Assembly: GCF_007990205.1 (NCBI RefSeq)
Contig: NZ_BJWE01000001.1
Coordinates: 62,001 to 126,000, forward strand
Source of the DNA: Pediococcus parvulus
GTDB lineage: Bacteria; Bacillota; Bacilli; Lactobacillales; Lactobacillaceae
DNA: 64,000 nt
Direction of reading: 5' to 3'
Shown: one piece after another, positions 27,883-35,336 of the stretch
Layout of the letters: each line of letters opens with the position of its first letter
Position numbering within the stretch: position 1 is the first letter of the stretch
The notes under the pieces: model-generated
What the model saw: the letters and a program-made list of their open reading frames with translations, nothing else
Database searches by the model: none
What the model was told of the DNA's origin: nothing
Translations under genes and position numbers: made by a program

Positions 27883-30285
27883 TTACCAATTGTAATCCGT
27901 TTTATCCTGTAGGCCACGTCCAGTCGCTTTATCAAGTATAAGTCGCTGTTCAAAATGAGCCACATTGCGTTTAGTTTCCTTAACCATATCAGGATTAACT
28001 GAAACATAATCAATCCCGCTTTGAATCAAGAAGTTCGTAAACTCCGGATATTCTGAAGGAGCTTGTCCACAAATGGAGACAGTCTTGCCATCCTTATGCG
28101 CAGTCACAATCAGATGACGAATCGCCCGCTTGACAGCAAGGTCACGTTCATCAAAAAGACTGGCAACCGTATCATTATTCCGATCACAACCTAAAATTAG
28201 CATTGCTAAGTCATTTGATCCGATCGAATAACCATCTACAAACTGGTTGAATTGATCCGCAAGAATGATGTTTGATGGAATTTCTGCCATCATGTAAACC
28301 TTAAAATCAGCACTGCGAACCAGGCCTTCATCACGCATAATGGCTGTTACTTTTTGAGCTTCAGTCACCGTCCGGACAAATGGAATCATTACATTTAGGT
28401 TCTTCAGCCCAAATTCATTCCGAACCTTCTTAACCGCTGCTAGTTCAAGTTTGAAGGCATCAATATACTTAGGATCGTAGTACCTTGAAGCCCCCCGCCA
28501 ACCTAATAAGTCAGCAGATTCGTGTGGCTCATATTTCTCGCCACCCTTTAGGTTCCGGTATTCACTTGATTTGAAGTCTGAGAATCGCAGTACAACTGGT
28601 CGAGGTGCCATTGCGCGAACTACTTTAGCAATCCCTTCAGCAAGCATATTAACAACCTTGTCTGCCTGACCATTTTCAATTAAATACAAAGGATGTTCAT
28701 GAATATATGAGGTCCAGATGAACTCCTCACGCATCAGTCCAATTCCGTCAGCCGGTAACGAAGCGTACCTATCAACTAGCCCTGGATCACCTAAATTCAT
28801 CATGACACCCGTAGCAGTTGGTGCAAACGATTCTGCCGCCACGACCTGACCAGTTGTGGTTGTTTCTGGGGTGGCCTTTTTGAGCATGCTGGTTACTTCA
28901 CCACGATAAACAACCCCGTTTTTAGCATCAACAGTCACGACATCACCCGTTTTAAGTACTTCGGTTGCAACTGTATTCTTACTTCTTGTCCCAACAATAC
29001 AAGGAATCTGCATTTCACGGGAAATAATGGCCGCGTGACAAGTCATTCCGCCATTATTCGTGATGATTGCCACTGCCTTTTTCATGGCTGGGACCCAATC
29101 AGGTGAAGTCATGACGGTTACCAAAACTTCGCCTTGTTTAAATTGATCAATATCTTTCGGATTGTCAATGACATGCACAACGCCGCTGGCGACCCCAGGA
29201 CTGGCTGCTAGTCCCCGAACCGCAATTTCAGCATCAGCTTCTGTAACCACGTTGCTACTACCATCAATAGCATTATCTTTATTTTTCTTACGTTGTGACC
29301 AAACAGTTTCTGGCCGTGCCTGGACAATCCACAGCCGATTCGTATTAGTATCCAAGGCGTATTCCATATCCATGTAACACCCGTAGTGACGCTCGATCTC
29401 CTTAGCGTAACCAGCCAATTCAATCACCTGACTATCTGTCAGTGCAGCCTGCTCCTGTAATTCAGTAGGTACGGTTTGTTCTTCGGTCCCACCATCTGCC
29501 ACACGGACTAGCTCAACAGTCTGTTTAAGGATATCTTTTTCGACAATCTTCATCGATTGTTTATCAATGACAAAATGATCTGGTGTTACCTTACCAAGGA
29601 CAATATATTCGCCCAAACCATAGATTGCATCGACCATAATCTTGGAGCCGTCGCCATTCGCAACGTTCACGGAGAACATGATGCCCGATGCCTTGGAAAA
29701 GACCATCATTTGAATTGCCGCTGATAGGGCAACCTTCTCGTGAGGGAAATGTTGTTTGTGACGGTAATAGGTCGCACGATCAGTGAAGAGTGAGGCATAA
29801 CATTGTTGAACACGGTTCACAACATCCGCTGCGCCTTTAATGTTCAAATACGATTCTTGTTGACCAGCAAACGATGCATTGGGTAGATCTTCAGCCGTTG
29901 CAGAAGAACGAATGGCAACAAAAGGATCCTCTTGACCCATCTTTTTTGCCAAATCACTATAAGCCTGCTTAATATCGTTTGCCAGATCATCCGGCATCTG
30001 CGCCTCAACGATTAAGTTACGAATCTGCTCACAGGTTTTGTGCAGTTCATCTGAATTTTCATAATCTTTAATGCTTTCAAGCAAGTCGTTCACTTTATCA
30101 TTCAATTTGGTTTTGTGCATGAAGTACCGATAAGCTCGAGCGGTTGTTGCAAAACCATACGGCACTGGAACATCCATCGAAGAAGTCATTTCGCCCAGTG
30201 AAGAAGATTTGCCCCCTACCAGATTAACGTCTTCCCGATGTAATTCGTTAAACCATAAAACATTTGCAGTATCGCGACTACTCAT
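27883..30285 (-). CDS. ppsA: phosphoenolpyruvate synthase
   Basis: Makes PEP from pyruvate and ATP (AMP and phosphate released), a gluconeogenic step. The 800-residue protein has the N-terminal ATP-binding domain (GGKSSSLGEM; AIRSSATAEDLPNASFAGQQ), the swivelling phosphohistidine domain with GGMTCHAAIISREM near residue 420, and the C-terminal PEP/pyruvate barrel with GSNDLAMLILGCDR and the active-site Cys in SICGQAPSE. The promoter has a perfect cre palindrome, so catabolite repression by CcpA is likely. The gene is transcribed alone. Confidence 0.95.
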   Translation of the reverse strand: MSSRDTANVLWFNELHREDVNLVGGKSSSLGEMTSSMDVPVPYGFATTARAYRYFMHKTKLNDKVNDLLESIKDYENSDELHKTCEQIRNLIVEAQMPDDLANDIKQAYSDLAKKMGQEDPFVAIRSSATAEDLPNASFAGQQESYLNIKGAADVVNRVQQCYASLFTDRATYYRHKQHFPHEKVALSAAIQMMVFSKASGIMFSVNVANGDGSKIMVDAIYGLGEYIVLGKVTPDHFVIDKQSMKIVEKDILKQTVELVRVADGGTEEQTVPTELQEQAALTDSQVIELAGYAKEIERHYGCYMDMEYALDTNTNRLWIVQARPETVWSQRKKNKDNAIDGSSNVVTEADAEIAVRGLAASPGVASGVVHVIDNPKDIDQFKQGEVLVTVMTSPDWVPAMKKAVAIITNNGGMTCHAAIISREMQIPCIVGTRSKNTVATEVLKTGDVVTVDAKNGVVYRGEVTSMLKKATPETTTTGQVVAAESFAPTATGVMMNLGDPGLVDRYASLPADGIGLMREEFIWTSYIHEHPLYLIENGQADKVVNMLAEGIAKVVRAMAPRPVVLRFSDFKSSEYRNLKGGEKYEPHESADLLGWRGASRYYDPKYIDAFKLELAAVKKVRNEFGLKNLNVMIPFVRTVTEAQKVTAIMRDEGLVRSADFKVYMMAEIPSNIILADQFNQFVDGYSIGSNDLAMLILGCDRNNDTVASLFDERDLAVKRAIRHLIVTAHKDGKTVSICGQAPSEYPEFTNFLIQSGIDYVSVNPDMVKETKRNVAHFEQRLILDKATGRGLQDKTDYNW

Positions 30286-30347
30286 AATATTACCTCCTTG
30301 TATAATTAATTTCTGACTTTATTAATTACGAAACAGAAGATTAACAA

Positions 30348-30361
30348 TGAAAGCGTTTTCA
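30348..30361. promoter_or_regulatory. cre site (CcpA operator) for ppsA
   Basis: TGAAAGCGTTTTCA matches the cre consensus TGWAARCGYTWNCW at every position and is a near-perfect palindrome. It begins about 13 bases downstream of the ppsA -10 box, a position where bound CcpA would block transcription. Confidence 0.85.
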
Positions 30362-30373
30362 TTAACTGCCCTT

Positions 30374-30402
30374 ATTATAATTCAACTTTGCTTAAAGTGA
30401 AA
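30374..30402 (-). promoter_or_regulatory. ppsA: ppsA promoter
   Basis: On the minus strand TTTCAC (30397-30402) and TATAAT (30374-30379) are separated by 17 bp. The start of transcription would fall beside the cre site. Confidence 0.75.
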
Positions 30403-30458
30403 GCAAAGTCTGTTAGTTTGAGGTATAAAGTACGAATATAAAACAACTAGAGAAAAGA

Positions 30459-30493
30459 AAAAAATTGAGAGAAAACATTTTCCCTCAATTTTT
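30459..30493 (-). terminator. terminator after the small membrane protein gene
   Basis: AAAAATTGAGAGAAAA pairs with TTTTCCCTCAATTTTT with one mismatch. A T-rich run follows on minus. It separates the 30544-30804 gene from the ppsA promoter. Confidence 0.8.
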
Positions 30494-30543
30494 CAATTTG
30501 GCTTATTCTAAACAACTATTTGTTTCAAAATTTTTGTTGCTGC

Positions 30544-30804
30544 TTAACTATTAAACTCGCTAAGAATCATAAATGCAATAAAGCCCACAATGACAGCTAA
30601 AATTATAATGCCACCCAATAAAAAGTTAAAGACAAACCCAAGACCGCCACATAATAACAGGATGATAAAAATAATGGGATGCCGCAAACAAAATCTCAAA
30701 AAACTCATAATGAGTTTGAAAAAGAGGATGATAAAAATAATCCCCCCAATCAGGAGGGCAATATTGGTATTCGATACAGTAGCTGACAGAATAAAGTTTG
30801 TCAT
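30544..30804 (-). CDS. small membrane protein of unknown function
   Basis: An 86-residue protein that is almost wholly hydrophobic: three likely membrane segments (about residues 12-35, 42-60 and 62-82) with a short basic loop RFCLRHP between the first two and a glycine-rich GGLGFVFNFLLGG in the second. I do not recognise a family. It lies 34 bp after a secreted-type metalloprotease gene on the same strand and before a terminator, so the two may be cotranscribed. Confidence 0.7.
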   Translation of the reverse strand: MTNFILSATVSNTNIALLIGGIIFIILFFKLIMSFLRFCLRHPIIFIILLLCGGLGFVFNFLLGGIIILAVIVGFIAFMILSEFNS

Positions 30805-30838
30805 AAGTTATCAATCCTTCCCCATTTTAAATATACTT

Positions 30839-31546
30839 TTAATTGTTGCCTTGATAGATCGCCTTTAATCCCTCAAGGTCACCACTTGATAATCGAGTTT
30901 TGCCTTGATCTACCGGATACATCACAGAATTTCGATTACTGCTATGATCAAGTCCCAAGGCATGTCCCAATTCGTGGACTGCCACGGATAACTGAACGGA
31001 CTCAGCATATCGGACATTTAAACTCGCCTTAGCATGATTAACTGTATAGGCATTTACCCCTGTTTGCTGAATCACTTCGGGACCACCATGCCCTAGCTCA
31101 ATTGTACCTTGATTTGAAGTAGTCATTTTCTTATTGTAGATAGAGAAAAAAATTTGATTTTGTTTTTGGGTTCCTTTTCCAGCGACCAACTTCACAATAC
31201 CAGTTCGGTTATATTCACGAATCGCCTGTTCAAATACTTTTTTTACGTGACTAGGAATAGTGGTTGCAAACTGATAGTAATACACGTTTGCTAAGGAGTG
31301 ACCTTGAACCACACTTTCAATTGGTGTTGCCGTTTTGCTTGCTGATTTGGTGGTAGCTTTGCTTGTTTCCGTATTGATCTGATAATTTTTAGTGATTTTT
31401 TGTGGATTGATATTCGAAATAACTTGAGTGACTTGTTGTTTAAAATCGGTCGCAATGTTTTTGGCAGCTACTTGGTAATTTTTACCAAGTAATAAATATA
31501 ACACCATAGCTAACATCGCTAACCACGCAATACCCCTGTGTTTCAT
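30839..31546 (-). CDS. membrane-anchored matrixin-type (M10) zinc metalloprotease
   Basis: A 235-residue protein with an uncleaved-looking N-terminal membrane segment (about residues 7-21) and an external zinc-protease domain. The metzincin motif HELGHALGLDHS near residue 190 supplies three His ligands and the catalytic Glu, and NSVMYP supplies the Met-turn. The middle holds the metzincin strands (AEYSVQLSVA-like AESVQLSVAVHELG). Lactobacilli often carry one or more such predicted matrixins; substrates are not known. The small membrane gene follows it. Confidence 0.88.
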   Translation of the reverse strand: MKHRGIAWLAMLAMVLYLLLGKNYQVAAKNIATDFKQQVTQVISNINPQKITKNYQINTETSKATTKSASKTATPIESVVQGHSLANVYYYQFATTIPSHVKKVFEQAIREYNRTGIVKLVAGKGTQKQNQIFFSIYNKKMTTSNQGTIELGHGGPEVIQQTGVNAYTVNHAKASLNVRYAESVQLSVAVHELGHALGLDHSSNRNSVMYPVDQGKTRLSSGDLEGLKAIYQGNN

Positions 31547-31691
31547 TCTTGTTCCCCCGATTTTTTTACGAACTACGCCAAGTTAAACAGATTCATTTAC
31601 GATCTGCATGATAATTATTGATATTAGTGTAGTTTGGAACAGTAGACAACCCAAATAGGTAAACCTTAATCATGATTTAAGTAAATTGCCA

Positions 31692-31725
31692 TAAAAAAAT
31701 ACAAACCCTTAAGGTTTGCATTTTT
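31692..31725. terminator. rplS terminator
   Basis: CAAACC/GGTTTG stem with a five-base loop, seven A on one side and five T on the other. On minus it follows the rplS stop and ends the rpsP-rplS transcript. Confidence 0.85.
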
Positions 31726-31732
31726 GTCTATA

Positions 31733-32080
31733 TTAACGACGGTCTTCTTTAATACGAGCAGCCTTACCATGTAAAGCACGTAAGTAATAAAGTTTAGAAC
31801 GACGAACACGTCCATGACGAATAACATCAATCTTAGCAACTCGTGGTGAATGTAATGGGAATGTACGCTCAACGCCCACACCATTACTAATCTTACGAAC
31901 TGTATAAGTAGCACTGATTCCGACACCATGGCGTTTGATCACAACACCTTCGAATAACTGGATACGTTCACGAGTACCTTCAACAACACGGGCATGCACA
32001 CGAACTGTATCTCCAGCACGGAAATCAGGAATATCATCACGCAATTGTGATTCGGTAATTTTGTTAATTAATGGATTCAT
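31733..32080 (-). CDS. rplS: ribosomal protein bL19
   Basis: Large-subunit protein at the 30S-50S interface, 115 residues. [34 protein letters not shown] and [20 protein letters not shown] are family signatures. It is the last gene of the rpsP-khpA-rimM-trmD-rplS group, here 119 bp after trmD. Confidence 0.97.
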   Translation of the reverse strand: MNPLINKITESQLRDDIPDFRAGDTVRVHARVVEGTRERIQLFEGVVIKRHGVGISATYTVRKISNGVGVERTFPLHSPRVAKIDVIRHGRVRRSKLYYLRALHGKAARIKEDRR

Positions 32081-32199
32081 TTAAGAAACCTTCCTTTCAT
32101 CAACATTCTTATCCTTGTTGAACAGCGGAATATTGTTTTCTTTAGTCTTAACAGACCAATCAAAAGTTTATCATAAAACTTACTGGCTGTAAAGCTGTT

Positions 32200-32958
32200 C
32201 TAGTTTTTTGCTTCAGGTTCACTCAACTCTGCTTTTATATCATTGAGGAGATTTAAGTCTTCTTTACTCAGCCTTATTTTTTTCAAAAGGTCCGGACGTT
32301 TTAATAAGGTTCGCTTTAAAGCCTGTTTTTGGCGCCATTGATCGATTAATTGATGATTCCCGTTCAATAATACCTCGGGAACCTGCATCCCTCTAAAATC
32401 AGCCGGACGTGAGTATTGCGGATATTCTAACAAACCAGTTGAAAAAGAATCTCCAGGTGCCGACTCTTTATTCCCCAAAACTCCAGGTAGTAAGCGCACG
32501 GTGGCATCAATCATTACCATTGCAGCAAGTTCCCCACCTGTAAGCACATAGTCACCCAATGAAACCTCATCCGTAGCCAATGTTTTAATCCGCTCGTCAT
32601 AGCCTTCATAATGACCGCAAATAAAAGTTAAGTGTGCTTCTTGCGCAAAAGACTCCGCCATTTTTTGGTCAAACTGCTTACCACCGGGATCTAAAATGAC
32701 CACTCGCCCCTTTGGTAAGTTAGCATTATCGTTTTCTACAGCGGCCATTGCATCAAAAATGGGTTGAGGTTGAAGGAGCATCCCCGCCCCACCACCATAC
32801 GGGTAATCATCGACATTATGGTGTTTGTTACTAGAAAAATCGCGGAAATTGGTTACCTTGACATCAAGCAACTGGTCTTCAATGGCTTTTCCCACAATCG
32901 ATTGATGTAAGGGACCGCTAAACATATCTGGAAAAAGGCTTAAAATATCAATTTTCAT
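32200..32958 (-). CDS. trmD: tRNA (guanine-37-N1) methyltransferase
   Basis: SPOUT-class knotted methyltransferase that prevents frameshifting by making m1G37. The 252 residues include [44 protein letters not shown] and the SAM-knot motif [15 protein letters not shown]. The start overlaps the rimM stop by 4 bp (ATGA), so translation is coupled. Confidence 0.97.
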   Translation of the reverse strand: MKIDILSLFPDMFSGPLHQSIVGKAIEDQLLDVKVTNFRDFSSNKHHNVDDYPYGGGAGMLLQPQPIFDAMAAVENDNANLPKGRVVILDPGGKQFDQKMAESFAQEAHLTFICGHYEGYDERIKTLATDEVSLGDYVLTGGELAAMVMIDATVRLLPGVLGNKESAPGDSFSTGLLEYPQYSRPADFRGMQVPEVLLNGNHQLIDQWRQKQALKRTLLKRPDLLKKIRLSKEDLNLLNDIKAELSEPEAKN

Positions 32959-33476
32959 GAATCCAGCCCCTCCAGGAGTTCAACTGTAACTCGCTGATTA
33001 TCCAAATCAACCTTTTTAATTACCTGATGAATATATGGTAACAACAAATCGTCCTTATCGGTGCGTTTAACGACCCAAACATCATTAGCTCCCGGAGACA
33101 AAATTTCAGAAACCGTTCCAAGCAACTGATCATCTGCGTCGTATACCTTAAGACCAATGATGTCATCATAATAAAACTCATCACTGCCCAATTTCTTCCG
33201 GTCATCTTCGGAAACCTTCAACTCAAATCGTTTATACTTTTCAACATCATTAATTGAATCGAAGCCATCGAATTGAAGTAAATAGACCTGTTTTTGTTGA
33301 CGGGACTTTTTAATTTTTAAAGTTTGTACGGGAGTGGCATCATCCTTGGGAGAAAACAAGAATAGTTGCTTGCCAGCTTTGAAACGTTCTTCAGGAAAAT
33401 CAGTAATTGGCAACACTTTTACTTCGCCTTGAATGCCATGTGTATTGACAATGGTACCCACTTTATAATATTGCAT
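32955..33476 (-). CDS. rimM: ribosome maturation factor RimM
   Basis: Assists maturation of the 30S head by binding S19. The 173 residues have an N-terminal beta-barrel ([16 protein letters not shown]) and a C-terminal PRC-like barrel ([27 protein letters not shown]). It overlaps trmD by 4 bp and follows khpA after a hairpin-bearing gap. Confidence 0.95.
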   Translation of the reverse strand: MQYYKVGTIVNTHGIQGEVKVLPITDFPEERFKAGKQLFLFSPKDDATPVQTLKIKKSRQQKQVYLLQFDGFDSINDVEKYKRFELKVSEDDRKKLGSDEFYYDDIIGLKVYDADDQLLGTVSEILSPGANDVWVVKRTDKDDLLLPYIHQVIKKVDLDNQRVTVELLEGLDS

Positions 33477-33496
33477 AATTTACCTCGTAATATACT

Positions 33497-33539
33497 AAAA
33501 ACTCTTAAACAAAATCAACATTTCGTTTAAGAGTTTTTT
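33497..33539 (-). terminator. hairpin between khpA and rimM
   Basis: CTCTTAAAC (33502-33510) pairs with GTTTAAGAG (33525-33533). On minus it is followed by TTTTTAG; the stem includes the khpA stop. It could act as a partial terminator or a processing site within the operon. Confidence 0.55.
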
Positions 33540-33784
33540 GATTTGCCATCCTCAATCACTAACCGAACTCGTTTTTCGCCATGGAAACGAAAACTATAAA
33601 CGACGTTCCGAATTGCTTGAGCAACTCGACCATGCCGACCGATAATTCGGCCAACATCTTCATCAGCCACACTTAAATGAAATTCATAAAAGCGATCGGA
33701 TTCTGATCGTTCAATTGTAATTCGCTCCGGATACGAAACAAGTGGTTTAACAATTGTTAAGATTAAAGTTTCTACATTTTTCAT
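33527..33784 (-). CDS. khpA: KH-domain RNA-binding protein KhpA
   Basis: An 85-residue type II KH protein; the RNA-binding GxxG loop is GRHG in GRIIGRHGRVAQAIRN. In Firmicutes KhpA pairs with KhpB (Jag) and affects cell elongation and mRNA levels. It sits in its normal place between rpsP and rimM. Confidence 0.94.
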   Translation of the reverse strand: MKNVETLILTIVKPLVSYPERITIERSESDRFYEFHLSVADEDVGRIIGRHGRVAQAIRNVVYSFRFHGEKRVRLVIEDGKSKNS

Positions 33785-33799
33785 AATTAAAAATGCCGA

Positions 33800-34072
33800 T
33801 TACTTAGCAAGCTTTGATTCATGATACTTTTTCATAATTCCAGCTTTTGAAAGAATATTCTTAACGGTATCTGATGGTTGAGCACCATTGCTTAACCAAC
33901 TTAAGATGTCTTCCTCATTTAATTTTACTACAGCTGGATTAACTAATGGATTGTAAGTACCAACTTGGGCGATAAAACGACCATCACGTGGAGAGCGAGA
34001 ATCAGCAACTACCACACGGTAGAAAGGACGCTTTTTTGAACCCATTCGTTTCAAACGAATTTTTACAGACAT
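33800..34072 (-). CDS. rpsP: ribosomal protein bS16
   Basis: Small-subunit protein of 90 residues with [32 protein letters not shown] and [18 protein letters not shown] typical for S16. It is the first gene of this group, with its own promoter just upstream, because ffh is displaced by the accessory region. Confidence 0.97.
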   Translation of the reverse strand: MSVKIRLKRMGSKKRPFYRVVVADSRSPRDGRFIAQVGTYNPLVNPAVVKLNEEDILSWLSNGAQPSDTVKNILSKAGIMKKYHESKLAK

Positions 34073-34104
34073 GTCAACACCTCCTGTTTTATTTCACGTT
34101 AAAT

Positions 34105-34133
34105 AATATACCAGTTATTCATTTAGATGTAAA
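34105..34133 (-). promoter_or_regulatory. rpsP: rpsP operon promoter
   Basis: On minus TTTACA (34128-34133), 17 bp, then TATATT (34105-34110), about 32 bp before the rpsP start codon with AGGAGGTG in between. Confidence 0.75.
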
Positions 34134-34362
34134 GGTTTTTTTCTTTACAGGCAGTTTTTATTAAACAATTTCTTTGGAATTCATAGTTCCGGATCATCCC
34201 AGTCAAACTAAGTGCTTTATTTTATTGTTGAAAATTAGTTAATCCAGAAACGCCATTTTCTTTCCCACGTCACACCTCAATTATGTCATGGTTGGAATTA
34301 TTAAAATAGGTTATTAATTTAGTAATTAAAACAATCGAACTATAGATAGTTCCCGATTCTTA
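34134..34362. other. AT-rich gap without a gene
   Basis: This stretch between the rpsP promoter and the EAL-gene promoter holds no supported coding frame on either strand. I see scattered short inverted repeats only. Confidence 0.5.
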
Positions 34363-34391
34363 TTGCATTTTTAAACAAAAAATGGTATTTT
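34363..34391 (+). promoter_or_regulatory. promoter of EAL-gene leader
   Basis: TTGCAT (34363-34368), 17 bp, TATTTT (34386-34391). The spacer contains an imperfect palindrome, CATTTTT and AAAAATG, which could be an operator. The predicted transcript would cover a leader of about 150 nt before the EAL gene. Confidence 0.5.
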
Positions 34392-34445
34392 AACAGTGTT
34401 AATTATATTTGCTCAACTCAAAAATGCAATTTTACATAATTTAAG

Positions 34446-34511
34446 TTTCTCAAAGTGCATTAAGAGTGACGACCCGTACTTGAGAAAGTCAAGCTTGCGG
34501 GTCTTTTTTCT
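34446..34511 (+). promoter_or_regulatory. leader terminator with possible antiterminator before EAL gene
   Basis: GACCCG (34471-34476) pairs with CGGGTC (34498-34503), with an inner CTTGA/TCAAG helix, followed by TTTTTT: a clear intrinsic terminator, 46 bp before the EAL start. Upstream, TTTCTCAA (34446-34453) can pair with TTGAGAAA (34480-34487) inside the terminator loop side, so two structures compete. It could be an attenuator or the end of a short RNA. Confidence 0.6.
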
Positions 34512-34556
34512 TTAAAAGAAGTAACTAACCAATGATTTTTGTATAGGAGCCTTACA

Positions 34557-35228
34557 ATGTATCAATATTTTATTCAACAAATCATTAATAAATATAATAA
34601 GTCTGTGGTCGGCTATGAACTATTACTTCGCAAACAAGTTGGTTCAAATTGGGGACCAGTTACAAACTTCACAAGTTTACCCCCTGAAATAGTGGCGGAT
34701 GAAATCATCAAAATAGCTGAGCAACTTTATAGTAAAGTACCATTTTTGTCCGTCAACCTCAACCGAACCCAACTTATGAATCAAAAAATAGTTGATCCAC
34801 TGATTGGAATTCAAAAACTGTTACGTCCTGTACAAATTCAAATTGAGTTGACTGAAGATGAGACTAAAAATCATTTTAAGGAATGTGACATTATTAATCA
34901 GTTAAAACAATTCATTGAAGAAGGCATGACCATCTCAATCGATGATGTTGATTGTGGGGTTAATACAGAAGATCAGGTAAGAGCTCTCATTCCATATACT
35001 AATGAAATAAAGTTTGCCCTTCAAAATTTTGGCCAATCAGTTTACTTTCCAGAAATTCAACAACGGATCATTTATTGGCGTGGTTTTGCTAAGAAACACA
35101 AAGTTCGTTTTATTCTTGAAGGAATCGAAAACGAAAAAATTGATGCTTTTATTGATCTTTTTGACATTGATATTCGTCAAGGATATTTTTATGAAAAACC
35201 GCACCCTATTCAGGAAAATCAACTTTGA
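34557..35228 (+). CDS. stand-alone EAL-domain protein, possible cyclic-di-GMP phosphodiesterase
   Basis: A 223-residue single-domain protein of the EAL family, which hydrolyses cyclic di-GMP. Motif by motif: YELLLRK at residues 20-26 stands for the EAL signature (Glu21 kept), VNLN holds the conserved Asn, IELTE the next Glu, SIDDVDCG replaces the usual DDFGTG loop but keeps both Asp, IKFAL keeps the Lys, LEGIE keeps the Glu, and RQGYFYEKP keeps the Gln. Most metal-binding residues are thus present, so activity is possible, but the loop 6 change is unusual. ATG 34557 has TAGGAG seven bases upstream. No GGDEF partner is in the window. It is intact in an otherwise decayed accessory region. Confidence 0.8.
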   Translation: MYQYFIQQIINKYNKSVVGYELLLRKQVGSNWGPVTNFTSLPPEIVADEIIKIAEQLYSKVPFLSVNLNRTQLMNQKIVDPLIGIQKLLRPVQIQIELTEDETKNHFKECDIINQLKQFIEEGMTISIDDVDCGVNTEDQVRALIPYTNEIKFALQNFGQSVYFPEIQQRIIYWRGFAKKHKVRFILEGIENEKIDAFIDLFDIDIRQGYFYEKPHPIQENQL

Positions 35229-35283
35229 CTTTCGGATTACTAAAAAATAGCAACGACATATGGAACTAAGCCATAATAAAACC

Positions 35284-35336
35284 GGGTCTACACTTTCTGG
35301 TATTAGTTATTCACCAATACCAGAAAGTGTAGACCC
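35284..35336. repeat. perfect 21-bp inverted repeat
   Basis: The arms 35284-35304 and 35316-35336 are exact inverted copies around an 11-base loop. The right arm encodes the last residues of the truncated LevR-like frame, whose TGA falls in the loop. T runs are short on both sides, so it is a moderate bidirectional terminator between the convergent EAL and levR genes. Confidence 0.85.

Noticed and set aside
34392-34556. Cyclic-di-GMP riboswitch before the EAL gene
   Set aside because: The leader lacks the conserved core I would expect for class I or II; only a terminator and a possible alternative pairing can be supported.
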